Both the position numbers and the translations under genes were made by a program. The notes under the pieces are model-generated. The model was not told the origin of the DNA. It made no database searches and worked only from the letters and a program-made list of their open reading frames with translations. Shown in pieces: positions 36,745 through 45,178 of a stretch of 64,000 nucleotides of DNA. Numbering within the stretch: the first letter of the stretch is position 1; the number at the start of each line of letters is the position of its first letter. This stretch comes from Bacteroidales bacterium (GTDB lineage Bacteria > Bacteroidota > Bacteroidia > Bacteroidales > UBA932), in contig JAFYEM010000034.1 in the NCBI GenBank assembly GCA_017544265.1, positions 25,587-89,586 of the forward strand, read 5' to 3'.

Positions 36745-37788
36745 TTACACCCCGAAAGCCCAGATTATTCCGGCGGCGTAGACTTCGCCCGGACGAAGGA
36801 CCGGGGACGGGAATTCTGGTTTATTGGGCGCGTCCGGGAAGTTCTGGCACTCTATCGCCACCGCGTCATAATCCTCGTAGCTGCGGCCTCCCTTGCCTAC
36901 CGGGGAGCCGTGGAGCCAGTTGCCGGTATATATCTGCACCCCGGGCTGGGTGGTATAGACCTTCAGCGTGCGTCCGGAAAGGGGTCCGCGGAGTTCGGCC
37001 GCTTCGCTGAGCTGTCCCGGCATGGCGCCGTCTATCACAAAGCAGTTGTCATAACCCTTGCCGTAGTTCAGGGCGGGAAAATCCGCCTTTATGTCCCGGC
37101 CCAGGGCCTTGGGTGTCACAAAGTCCATAGGAGTGCCTGCCACGGGGGCGACCACTCCGGTGGGAACCAGTCCCGGGTCTGTTTCAAGATACTCCGACGC
37201 GTTGAGCCGCAGTTCGTGATTCAGCACCGTGCCGGATGACTCTCCGTCCAGGTTGAAATAGGCATGGTTCGTAAGATTCAACACTGTCGGGGCGTCTGTC
37301 TCCGCAGTAATGCTCAGGCGAAGGTCGTTATCTTCGCTCCACTCATAATGGGCGACGACTTTCAGGTTGCCCGGATAACCGGCCTCCCCGTCTTCGGAAA
37401 AGTACATGAATTCCACCGCATCGCCTTCAATCCGGCTTTCCCACACCTGGTTCTGGAAACCGTCAGGGCCGCCGTGAAGATGATTCCCGCCATTGTTTAT
37501 GGGGAGGTGGTATTCCTTTCCGTCAAGTGAAAAGATGCCCTTGCCGATACGGTTTGCGAAGCGCCCCGGGATTTTACCGGCGCAAGGCCCGTCGGCGAAA
37601 TATGACAGCGGGTCCGGATAGCCGATGACCACGTCCGAAAGCTGCCCTTTTGCATCCGGTACATGTATTCCGACAATGGCCGCCCCGACGCTTCCGAGCT
37701 CCACATAAGCTCCGGAAGAATTCTTCAAAGTGTAGAGGTAAATGTCTTTTCCTTGGGCGCTGCCCCAGAGTCTCTTTGTAATTTCCAT
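36745..37788 (-). CDS. galM: aldose 1-epimerase (galactose mutarotase)
   Basis: 347 residues from ATG 37788 (MEITKRLWG); an in-frame start 99 bases upstream would add residues unlike the family and run into the palindromic element. It interconverts alpha and beta anomers, feeding galactokinase. Key motifs: GRFANRIGKGIFSLDG, NNGGNHLHGG, TNHAYFNLDGESSG (His), the DNCFVIDG segment (Asp) and AIECQNFPDAPN with the catalytic Glu near the C-terminus. Confidence 0.95.
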   Translation of the reverse strand: MEITKRLWGSAQGKDIYLYTLKNSSGAYVELGSVGAAIVGIHVPDAKGQLSDVVIGYPDPLSYFADGPCAGKIPGRFANRIGKGIFSLDGKEYHLPINNGGNHLHGGPDGFQNQVWESRIEGDAVEFMYFSEDGEAGYPGNLKVVAHYEWSEDNDLRLSITAETDAPTVLNLTNHAYFNLDGESSGTVLNHELRLNASEYLETDPGLVPTGVVAPVAGTPMDFVTPKALGRDIKADFPALNYGKGYDNCFVIDGAMPGQLSEAAELRGPLSGRTLKVYTTQPGVQIYTGNWLHGSPVGKGGRSYEDYDAVAIECQNFPDAPNKPEFPSPVLRPGEVYAAGIIWAFGV

Positions 37789-37831
37789 GATATTGTTATT
37801 AGTTCTGAATGGTATGTCATTTAAGTGAGGG

Positions 37832-37962
37832 TGAAAAATTACCTGCATCACTTTCCCTGCCGTCGCCCTCTGGGCGACCCCTCCCATCGCAAGCGACGGG
37901 CCCCTCCCACTTATGATGCCGTGGGTGGCACAGGCGATGAAAGTGATGCAGGTAATTTTTCA
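37832..37962. repeat. 131-base palindromic element with 24-bp perfect arms between galM and thyA
   Basis: Left arm 37832-37855 (starts TGAAAAATTACCTGC) and right arm 37939-37962 are exact reverse complements. The centre holds a perfect GTCGCCC-TCT-GGGCGAC hairpin (37862-37878) and two CCCTCCCAY motifs (copy C of that repeat), the second followed by TTATGATG. Each arm read outward gives GGTAATTTTTC, near the -7 pattern. It lies between divergent genes, so it is not a simple terminator; a MITE-like insertion is the likeliest reading. Confidence 0.6.
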
Positions 37963-38000
37963 TTCTTCCGAAGCATCATACAAATATACCTAAAATTTTG

Positions 38001-38008
38001 TAATTTTG
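38001..38008 (+). promoter_or_regulatory. -7 box of thyA-folA, leaderless arrangement
   Basis: TAATTTTG, then C, GAGCT and the ATG at 38015. The TTG within the box is in frame but is not taken as the start. Confidence 0.6.
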
Positions 38009-38014
38009 CGAGCT

Positions 38015-38809
38015 ATGAGACAATACCTTGACCTGTTAAGACATATCCGCGGGAACGGAGTGATGAAAAGCGACCGTACCGGCACCGGCACCCAGAGCGT
38101 GTTCGGCTACCAGATGCGCTTCGACCTTTCAGAGGGCTTCCCCCTGCTGACCACCAAAAAAGTTCACCTGAAATCCATAATCCACGAACTCCTCTGGTTC
38201 ATTGCCGGCGACACCAATATAAAGTATCTCTGCGACAACGGAGTGACCATCTGGGACGAGTGGGCGGATGAAAACGGCGACCTGGGGCCTGTCTATGGCC
38301 ACCAGTGGCGCTCGTGGCCCGCGCCTGACGGCCGCGCTATAGACCAGCTGTCCGAGGTTATAGACACGATCCGGCGCAATCCGGACAGCCGCCGCATGAT
38401 TGTCTCAGCGTGGAATCCCGCCGAGGTCGATAAAATGGCCCTGCCGCCCTGCCACTGCCTGTTTCAGTTCTATGTCGCCGCGGGGAAACTTTCCTGCCAG
38501 CTCTATCAGCGCAGCGCGGACGTGTTCCTCGGGGTACCGTTCAATATTGCTTCATACGCGCTTCTTACGATGATGATAGCGCAGACCACCGGCCTTCAGC
38601 CCGGCGAGTTCGTCCACACTACCGGCGACACCCACCTGTATGTCAATCATTTCGACCAGGTCGCCCTGCAGCTTTCCCGGGAGCCGCGTCCGCTCCCGAA
38701 GATGGTCTTGAACCCTTCCGTAAAGTCTGTTTTCGACTTCCGCTACGAAGATTTCACCCTCGAAGGCTATGACCCCTGGCCTTCAATCAAAGCCCCTGTC
38801 GCAGTATGA
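38015..38809 (+). CDS. thyA: thymidylate synthase
   Basis: 264 residues, the same length as the E. coli enzyme. It methylates dUMP with methylene-tetrahydrofolate, producing dihydrofolate that the next gene reduces. Motifs are [26 protein letters not shown], the active-site Cys in [12 protein letters not shown] (about 146), [20 protein letters not shown] and [12 protein letters not shown]. The stop overlaps the folA start (ATGA). Confidence 0.98.
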   Translation: MRQYLDLLRHIRGNGVMKSDRTGTGTQSVFGYQMRFDLSEGFPLLTTKKVHLKSIIHELLWFIAGDTNIKYLCDNGVTIWDEWADENGDLGPVYGHQWRSWPAPDGRAIDQLSEVIDTIRRNPDSRRMIVSAWNPAEVDKMALPPCHCLFQFYVAAGKLSCQLYQRSADVFLGVPFNIASYALLTMMIAQTTGLQPGEFVHTTGDTHLYVNHFDQVALQLSREPRPLPKMVLNPSVKSVFDFRYEDFTLEGYDPWPSIKAPVAV

Positions 38810-39306
38810 TGGAGAAATGTATCATAGTCGCCGTCGCCTCGAACATGGCTATCGGCCGCAGGAACGCCCTTTTGTGGAGCCTTCCGGGGGATATGAAGTA
38901 TTTCCGCGAAACCACCACCGGCTATCCCGTAATCATGGGTTTCATGACTTTCAAGTCCATAGGCCGTCCGCTTCCCCGGAGGCAGAATATCGTGATTTCA
39001 ATCTTTCCCTGGCCGGACGCCCCGGAAGGAATCACCATAGTGGAATCGCTTGCTGAGGCTTATGCCGCCGCAGAGGCGTCGGGCGCAGGGAAATGTTTTG
39101 TCATAGGCGGGGCCTATACCTATGCGGAGGCCATGGAATCAGCTGATACTCTGTATATTACCCATGTGGACGACGCACCCGCGGACGCAGACGTCTTCTT
39201 TCCGGATATTTCGCCGGAAATATGGGCCGAAACATGGCGTTCGGAGCTTCAGAAAGACCCCGGGACAGGCATAGAATTCACATTTGTAAAATATAGACGC
39301 AAGTGA
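38806..39306 (+). CDS. folA: dihydrofolate reductase
   Basis: 166 residues. It reduces dihydrofolate with NADPH and closes the thymidylate cycle with thyA. Seen are the N-terminal [28 protein letters not shown] with the substrate-binding Asp, [18 protein letters not shown] and [14 protein letters not shown]. The first Met could be either of two adjacent ATG codons. The next gene starts with GTG overlapping its stop. Confidence 0.96.
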   Translation: MMEKCIIVAVASNMAIGRRNALLWSLPGDMKYFRETTTGYPVIMGFMTFKSIGRPLPRRQNIVISIFPWPDAPEGITIVESLAEAYAAAEASGAGKCFVIGGAYTYAEAMESADTLYITHVDDAPADADVFFPDISPEIWAETWRSELQKDPGTGIEFTFVKYRRK

Positions 39307-40664
39307 AAGAAAGAGAAAATTTCGGCAGCAGGTTCGCGGTCATTATGGCAATGGCCGGCTCCGCCATAGGCCTCGGCAATATATGGCGCTTTCCATATAT
39401 GGTCGGCGAATACGGCGGCGGCGCGTTCATCATTGTCTATGTTATCGCGGGTATCGTCCTGGCGCTGCCCATTTTCCTCTCCGAGGCCATAATAGGCCGT
39501 CGCAGCCGTTCCAATACCTTCGGGGCCATGCGGAAACTCGCCCCGGGAAGCCGCTGGAAGTGGCTTGGACTGCTGATAGCCGTTACGCCGATGCTGCTTC
39601 TGAGTTACTACAGCGTCGTAGGCGGCTGGGCGGTGGAATACCTTTTCAAGTCCCTGGCTTTCGAATTCACAACCTCTTCACCAGGGGAGATATCCTCCAT
39701 GTTCCAGACTTTCACGTCCAACGGATGGATGTCGGTCATAATGCACACCATCTTCCTTGCCATAGTATCCATAATCATTGCCGGGGGAGTCAAGAAGGGA
39801 ATAGAAGTATTCTCGAACATTACCATGCCGGTGCTATTTGTGATGATAGTCATAATTGCGGTCTATTCCGTAATGCTGCCGGGCGCACGCGCCGGCGTGG
39901 ACTATCTTCTGAGGCCGGATTTTTCGAAGATCAACCTTTCGGTAATTACCGCCGCGATGGGGCAGTCGTTCTACTCCCTTTCGCTCGGCGTGGGAACGAT
40001 ACTGATTTATTCGTCGTATGTCCGCAAGGATGAAAATCTGCTGGTTTCAGGAGTGGGGACGGCTGTTTTCGACCTGTTTTTCGCAATTCTCGCAGGAGTA
40101 GCGGTGATGCCCGCCGTCTTTGCCGCCGGGATTGCGCCAGGCGCCGGACCCGGACTCGTTTTCGAAACCCTGCCCTACATTTTCAGCAAGATGTCGGGGG
40201 AGGTTTCCTGGCTCAGCGGCCTGATAGCGATAATATTCTTCCTGTCTATTCTGGTGGCGGCCCTGTCATCGGCAATATCCATCATGGAGGCCTGTGTGGC
40301 CTATTTCTGCGAAGAACAGAACATGTCCAGGCGCCAGGCCACGGTACTGGTTTTCGCCATATTGTGGGTGCTCGGAGTGTTCTGCGCGCTGTCCTTCGGC
40401 CCGCTTAAGGGAGTAGTGTTCTGGGGCAGGAATATCTTCGATTTGATGGACGGCCTGTGCTCGAATATACTCATGCCCCTGGGCGGTCTTCTGTTCAGCC
40501 TTTTCGTCGGGTGGAAGATGTCTTCCTCCGATGTCCGGGACGAATTCACCAACGGCGGCACGCTCAAGTTCAATTCCGCCATTTTCAGCGTGGTGCTGTT
40601 CCTTATCCGTTTTGTGGCTCCTGTGACGATAATATTGATATACATTACGAACATTCTGGTATGA
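39303..40664 (+). CDS. sodium-dependent transporter of the NSS/SNF family
   Basis: 453 residues with a GTG start overlapping the folA stop. Twelve predicted helices. TM1 reads AMAGSAIGLGNIWRFPYMVGEYGGGAF, the Na+- and substrate-binding signature of LeuT-like proteins. TM6 and TM8 regions (MGQSFYSLSLGVGTILIYSSYV and FLSILVAALSSAISIMEA) also match. It probably imports an amino acid or tryptophan-like amine. There is no metabolic link to thyA-folA visible besides operon position. Confidence 0.92.
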   Translation: MKERENFGSRFAVIMAMAGSAIGLGNIWRFPYMVGEYGGGAFIIVYVIAGIVLALPIFLSEAIIGRRSRSNTFGAMRKLAPGSRWKWLGLLIAVTPMLLLSYYSVVGGWAVEYLFKSLAFEFTTSSPGEISSMFQTFTSNGWMSVIMHTIFLAIVSIIIAGGVKKGIEVFSNITMPVLFVMIVIIAVYSVMLPGARAGVDYLLRPDFSKINLSVITAAMGQSFYSLSLGVGTILIYSSYVRKDENLLVSGVGTAVFDLFFAILAGVAVMPAVFAAGIAPGAGPGLVFETLPYIFSKMSGEVSWLSGLIAIIFFLSILVAALSSAISIMEACVAYFCEEQNMSRRQATVLVFAILWVLGVFCALSFGPLKGVVFWGRNIFDLMDGLCSNILMPLGGLLFSLFVGWKMSSSDVRDEFTNGGTLKFNSAIFSVVLFLIRFVAPVTIILIYITNILV

Positions 40665-41038
40665 GAAGAGTTGCTTTGATATTTGCCTTTGCGGCCGTAC
40701 TCCTGTGCGCCTGCGAAAAAAAACGTCCCAACGGAGATCCCAAGGTGACGTTTCCCGTGGAGAGCATTACGGCCTCGCCCGGCGATGCCGTAAAGGTCGA
40801 AGGAACTGTCAACGACCCCGCCGGAATAGCCCATATAGACCTTTCCATTGCCGCTTTCGGCTTTTCAAAGTCAATGTCACTTGTCGGCTCCTACCCCAAT
40901 GAATACGAATTCTCCGCAGAGTTCACCATCCCCTCGGACGCCGCCTCCGGCGCAGATTTCGTGGTCACGGCGGTAAGTTACGACAACAAGTCCGTCACCG
41001 CCAAACTTCCTATAGAACTGAGGAAAGATAATAGTTAA
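40661..41038 (+). CDS. small lipoprotein with an immunoglobulin-like fold pattern
   Basis: 125 residues. The ATG overlaps the transporter stop, which favours this start over upstream in-frame codons. The lipoprotein signal ends in LLCAC (Cys near 18). The mature part reads like one beta-sandwich domain (ITASPGDAVKVEGTVNDPAGIAHIDLSI). Similar short lipoproteins (DUF4625-like) exist in Bacteroidales. Its last 29 bases overlap the end of the convergent DUF5106 gene. Confidence 0.7.
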   Translation: MRRVALIFAFAAVLLCACEKKRPNGDPKVTFPVESITASPGDAVKVEGTVNDPAGIAHIDLSIAAFGFSKSMSLVGSYPNEYEFSAEFTIPSDAASGADFVVTAVSYDNKSVTAKLPIELRKDNS

Positions 41039-41951
41039 GGTTGGAGAGTTCTATGTCTTTGGCTATGACAGTTTTGTCTATATCGAGAAGGTATATGGAC
41101 GGGACGGCGCGGACGGCATAGAGAGTATTGGAATTGATCAGTCCTTCGGGGTCGTAGCCGCAGAGCCAGTCGGAAGGATAATTGCCGACCCCCGCCTTCC
41201 ACGCCGCGACATCCTCGTCGGTATAGATATCGACAATCGCGATACGGCCGCTGCGGATGGCATCTGAAAGTCCGTCAATCTCTGAAAAATATCCCACCAT
41301 TTCTCTGCAGGCCTCGCAGTCAGGATGACCGAAAATCAGCACGATGAGTTCAGCCTTTATGCCGTAGAGCGTCCTGCGGCGGCCTTTTGTGTCTATGAAG
41401 CCGAAATCGGCGGCCTTGGTCCCGGGGCGGTTCAGCGAGCATATCTTCACGGCGAAACGGTCGGATGCGCTGGCCCTGCCGGAGTCAGTCTTGGCGCTGA
41501 CGAAGGGAAGGTACAGTTCTTCGTCCCGGGCGGGGCTGGAAGGGTTGTAGAGATATTTTTCCGTAAGGCGGCAGAGTTCGTCATAGACATTGTCTCCGCG
41601 CGCAGCGTCATAGACATATATTTTCTCATGGAAACTGCTCATCGCCTCAGCTGCGTTTGCGGCGGTTTTTACCAGTGAAAAGTATGTTCCAGCTGCTTTT
41701 TCAAGTTCCTCTTTCGCGACGCCGTTGAAATGCAGGGAATCCGACAGATACACAGGCTCGCCCGTAAGGAACCTGTCCCAGAAATGCTGCACCGCGTAGT
41801 CCACCCTGTCGTCCGGGTCTTCATACATATCCGGAACCACTATGTACGGAAAATCCCTCTCTGCCTGAGCGGGCGCCTTCTTCTGACCCCGGGGGCCGCA
41901 GGAGAACAACATTGTCGCCGCCAGCACTGCCGCTATGACTCTTCTTCCCAT
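41010..41951 (-). CDS. lipoprotein with DUF5106 and thioredoxin-like domains
   Basis: 313 residues. Lipoprotein signal with lipid Cys18 (AATMLFSC). DUF5106-type helical part (about 40-160, RVDYAVQHFWDRFLTG) then a thioredoxin-like fold (about 180-310) with AELIVLIFGHPDCEACREM, a CxxC-like CEAC site, and AVRAVPSIYLLDIDKTVIAKD with the cis-Pro loop VPS. It probably acts in periplasmic disulfide or thiol chemistry. A TATCTTTG box lies 15 bases upstream, back to back with the box of the next gene. Confidence 0.82.
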   Translation of the reverse strand: MGRRVIAAVLAATMLFSCGPRGQKKAPAQAERDFPYIVVPDMYEDPDDRVDYAVQHFWDRFLTGEPVYLSDSLHFNGVAKEELEKAAGTYFSLVKTAANAAEAMSSFHEKIYVYDAARGDNVYDELCRLTEKYLYNPSSPARDEELYLPFVSAKTDSGRASASDRFAVKICSLNRPGTKAADFGFIDTKGRRRTLYGIKAELIVLIFGHPDCEACREMVGYFSEIDGLSDAIRSGRIAIVDIYTDEDVAAWKAGVGNYPSDWLCGYDPEGLINSNTLYAVRAVPSIYLLDIDKTVIAKDIELSNLNYYLSSVL

Positions 41952-41965
41952 AACTCAATTTTTTA

Positions 41966-41973
41966 CAAAGATA
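41966..41973 (-). promoter_or_regulatory. -7 box of the DUF5106 gene
   Basis: TATCTTTG on the minus strand, 14 bases before the ATG at 41951. It lies within 14 bases of the divergent box at 41987. Confidence 0.55.
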
Positions 41974-41986
41974 AATTAACTTTTCA

Positions 41987-41994
41987 TATCTTTG
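41987..41994 (+). promoter_or_regulatory. -7 box of the metalloprotease-like outer-membrane gene, leaderless arrangement
   Basis: TATCTTTG, then C, ACCG and the ATG at 42000. Confidence 0.6.
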
Positions 41995-41999
41995 CACCG

Positions 42000-44999
42000 A
42001 TGAAAAGGGTTTTGGCAATAATATTCGCCCTGGTGCTGCTGGAAACGGCGGCTTGGTCGCAGTTCTCCGTCCCCGGAGTTGACCGTCCCGGGCGGTGGAT
42101 GCAGATAAAGACGGACCATTACCGTGTGATCTACAAAGCCGGCGCCGATTCCCTCGCCATCGAATATGCCGGGGAACTGGAAAGAGTCCGGCCTTATGTC
42201 GGAGCATCGGCCGGAATGGCCCCTGTGCAGTTCCAGAAGCGGAAACTGCCCGTAATTCTCCATACCGGAAACATCCATTCGAACGGATCGGTGACATGGA
42301 CTCCGAAACGGATGGAACTCTATACCCTGCCCCAGACTTTCGACGCTGAGCCCACCCCGTGGCTCCGGCAGCTTTCCATACACGAGAGCCGGCACGTGGC
42401 CCAGATGCAGCTCGGTTATCGCGGAATAGGCAAGGTCCTGACTCCGCTTATAGGCGAAATGTGGCCGGGAGCGGTGTCCGCACTGTATCCCAACCAGGCC
42501 TTCCTGGAAGGTGACGCCGTGGTAGCAGAGACAGCTCTTACCGAGGCTGGACGGGGCCGTACGGCATCGTTCCTGAATTACTATCAGGCCGCCTTCGACG
42601 AGGGTGACTGGCGCAACTGGTACCGCTGGCGCTACGGCTCTTTCAAATACTTCAGCCCCGACCACTACACCCTCGGCTATATGACAATCGGCGGCGCCAG
42701 GGCCTTCTATTCGGACTCCCTGTTCACAAAGAAGTATTTCGACCACGTCAGCCGCCATCCCTTCAGCATAGGGAACCTTTCAAAACAGATGAAAAAGGCC
42801 TCCGGGATGCCGCTCCGAAAGGCCTGGAGGGATATAGAGGGCAAATTCCAGGAAATCTGGAACGACGAGGCGGCAAAGCGCGGGCCGTTGCAGGAGCCGG
42901 TTCAGATAACTCCTTCACCCTCATACGCCACTTCCTATGGCAACCTGGTGTTCGCGGACGGACTCCTTTACGGCGTGAGAAGCGGCAAGACCTATGCTCC
43001 TGAACTGGTGACAATCAGCAGGGACGGCAGCTGCAGGGCCATCTGTGGGATTCAGTCATCGGCGAGTCCACTGACTTTTGACCATGTCCGACACAGGATT
43101 TACTGGAGTTCCACCAGGCCGGACCTGAGATGGGAGATGGAGGGTAAGACAGCCATAAGCTACTACGAGACCACCAGCGGAAAAACCCGCACCCTGACTC
43201 GCGGAGGGCGTCTTTTCAATCCTGTCCCGTCGGAGGACGGGGAGCGTATCGCGACTGTCTGCTTCCCGGAAAACGGAGGATGCTCCGTGGTGATTCTCAA
43301 TGCCGGAGACGGGAGTGAAATATCATCGGTACCGGCCCCAGAAGCTGTCCAGCTCACGGAAATGGTATGGAGGGGAGAGAAGATATACGCCATAGGGGTT
43401 GCCGACGGCGGAGAGGGTATCTGGTGCCTTTCTGACGGCAGATGGACCTGTGTGAACGAGCCATCCGTTAAAATGATGGGGGGTATCAGCGCCGGAGAAG
43501 ATTACGTGGAATTCGTCTGTGATGTTGACGGCTCCAAGGAACTTTACCGGATGAAGCCTGACGGCAGCGACCCCAGGCGGCTTACCTCCCTGCGCTACGG
43601 CGGCGACGACTATTGCGACGACGGCGAGAACATGTATTTCACCTCCGTCACCAGAAACGGCACGATGGTTTTCAGCCTGCCTCTGGACCAGTTGCATTCC
43701 ACGCCCATAGACATCACCAGGCCGCATTATTATCCCGTCGCGGAAACACTCTCTGCGCAGGAGAAAGACATCACGGAGGGCATAGAGGCTCCGGGCGAAA
43801 TCCGCATGGAGCGCACGCGCTACTGGAAATTTCCGCATATCCTGAAACTGCACTCCTGGGCGCCCGTCTATATCAACACGGACAATATCGAAGACTTTTC
43901 ATTCGACACATATTACCGCACGGCCTCTCTCGGCGTCACCGGATTTTTCCAGAACGACCGTTCAACTGTCTATGGCAGCTTCGGCTATTCCGCGCATCCG
44001 GACCCGGACGGCGGCAAAAAATGGATGCATTCCTTCCACGGAAAATTCACTTACGCGGGCCTCTATCCAGTGCTGGAGGCCGAGTTCGACATAGGCGACC
44101 GCCGCACGCACTGCCTCTTTTTCTCTGTCTATGAGGACGGTTCGCCGCTGTCCCAGGGCTCTCTGGGCAAGAATCTGTATGCCCGCGGCTCGTTCTCGGC
44201 ATATATCCCATTCAACCTTTCCAACGGAGTCGTTTCCGCAGGAATTGTGCCCCGCGTCCGCTATACCGTCACCAACGACCAGCTTTCCACGGCAGTAATG
44301 CATGTAAGGCGCGAGAAGGCCTGGGAGGATGATACCATAATGCCGATAGCGACCGGCATGGACAGCGGAAGGTGGGTGCCCGTGCGCTCTGCGTCTGCGT
44401 CGCTCAGGGGCTATGTGATGCTGCCCAAAGCGGAAAGCCAGATATATCCGCGGCTGGGCATAGGCGCCGAAGCCGGTATGTCGCTGATGCCCTCACTGTC
44501 GCGCCTGTACGGGCCCTCGGCGTATTTTTATGTCTATGGTTACCTCCCCGGCTTCACCCGCACCCAGGGCTTCCGCCTGACGGCCCTTTTGTCCGAAGGC
44601 TTCGGAAACGGACTCTTCGGCCCCGCCGCGACGGCATCGACCCTTCCGCGAGGTATATCGGATGCCGGAATTTCACTTTACCGAACCCAGGCGAAACTGT
44701 CCCTGGACTACGCCATTCCCATTTTTGTGGGGGATATGTGGTGGCTGTCTCCGGTCGCCTACGGCCGGAATTTCGTGCTGACTCCGCATGCGGACCTGAG
44801 TTTTGTTTCGGACAAGACCCTCGGCCGTGCCCTGCTCTGGTCCGCCGGTGCTGATATTACCGTGGCGCTCGCCAACCTGCTGTGGATTCCCTTCGACTTT
44901 TCCATCGGTGTCCGACTGGACTACAACGGCGCCGCAGGCCTCCCGGAACCTCTCCGGAAACCCTTCTCCGCCTCTTTCATCTTCGACTATGATTTCTAG
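42000..44999 (+). CDS. outer-membrane protein: HExxH protease-like domain, beta-propeller and C-terminal barrel
   Basis: 999 residues with a signal peptide (RVLAIIFALVLLETAAWSQ). The N-terminal third resembles peptidase MA-like gluzincins: HESRH at 128-132 and a candidate third ligand Glu170 in FLEGDAV. Residues about 290-560 form WD40/TolB-like propeller blades (RGGRLFNPVPSEDGERIATV, YRMKPDGSDPRRLTSL). The last 400 residues are amphipathic strands ending in SFIFDYDF, with the terminal aromatic residue expected for an outer-membrane barrel. Such proteins are often labelled TolB-like. The start is chosen from the signal peptide and the box four bases upstream. Substrate unknown. Confidence 0.78.
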   Translation: MKRVLAIIFALVLLETAAWSQFSVPGVDRPGRWMQIKTDHYRVIYKAGADSLAIEYAGELERVRPYVGASAGMAPVQFQKRKLPVILHTGNIHSNGSVTWTPKRMELYTLPQTFDAEPTPWLRQLSIHESRHVAQMQLGYRGIGKVLTPLIGEMWPGAVSALYPNQAFLEGDAVVAETALTEAGRGRTASFLNYYQAAFDEGDWRNWYRWRYGSFKYFSPDHYTLGYMTIGGARAFYSDSLFTKKYFDHVSRHPFSIGNLSKQMKKASGMPLRKAWRDIEGKFQEIWNDEAAKRGPLQEPVQITPSPSYATSYGNLVFADGLLYGVRSGKTYAPELVTISRDGSCRAICGIQSSASPLTFDHVRHRIYWSSTRPDLRWEMEGKTAISYYETTSGKTRTLTRGGRLFNPVPSEDGERIATVCFPENGGCSVVILNAGDGSEISSVPAPEAVQLTEMVWRGEKIYAIGVADGGEGIWCLSDGRWTCVNEPSVKMMGGISAGEDYVEFVCDVDGSKELYRMKPDGSDPRRLTSLRYGGDDYCDDGENMYFTSVTRNGTMVFSLPLDQLHSTPIDITRPHYYPVAETLSAQEKDITEGIEAPGEIRMERTRYWKFPHILKLHSWAPVYINTDNIEDFSFDTYYRTASLGVTGFFQNDRSTVYGSFGYSAHPDPDGGKKWMHSFHGKFTYAGLYPVLEAEFDIGDRRTHCLFFSVYEDGSPLSQGSLGKNLYARGSFSAYIPFNLSNGVVSAGIVPRVRYTVTNDQLSTAVMHVRREKAWEDDTIMPIATGMDSGRWVPVRSASASLRGYVMLPKAESQIYPRLGIGAEAGMSLMPSLSRLYGPSAYFYVYGYLPGFTRTQGFRLTALLSEGFGNGLFGPAATASTLPRGISDAGISLYRTQAKLSLDYAIPIFVGDMWWLSPVAYGRNFVLTPHADLSFVSDKTLGRALLWSAGADITVALANLLWIPFDFSIGVRLDYNGAAGLPEPLRKPFSASFIFDYDF

Positions 45000-45041
45000 T
45001 CCGCTACCGTACATGGCATAGTTTTGTCCGGTGGTGAATAA

Positions 45042-45071
45042 TTACCACTCATCCCCCGAATATTACCATTC
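45042..45071 (+). promoter_or_regulatory. pair of 9-base direct repeats, LytTR-like operator layout
   Basis: TTACCACTC (45042-45050) and TTACCATTC (45063-45071), start-to-start 21 bases with a 12-base spacer, both preceded by GAAT-A. The pair lies about 47 bases upstream of the -7 box of the fimbrillin-like operon. Confidence 0.4.
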
Positions 45072-45117
45072 GTACATAAATTTCTCTTGCGCGCGTGAGA
45101 GGTTGAAAAGAAATGGG

Positions 45118-45125
45118 TAAATTTG
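45118..45125 (+). promoter_or_regulatory. -7 box of the fimbrillin-like operon
   Basis: TAAATTTG, 53 bases before the first ATG (45179), leaving an A-rich leader. No good -33 match at the usual distance, which would suit an activator-dependent promoter. Confidence 0.5.
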
Positions 45126-45178
45126 AGAATGCCAAAGAAGCCAAACATAATACTCAAACAACTAAAAACCAATTACTT

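Noticed and set aside
41730-41999. Upstream extension of the 999-residue outer-membrane protein
   Set aside because: The frame stays open upstream but crosses the divergent DUF5106 gene and promoter; the signal peptide begins at 42000.
45113-45178. 22-residue N-terminal extension of the first fimbrillin-like lipoprotein
   Set aside because: It would cover the -7 box and precede a normal lipoprotein signal, which works only at the N-terminus.
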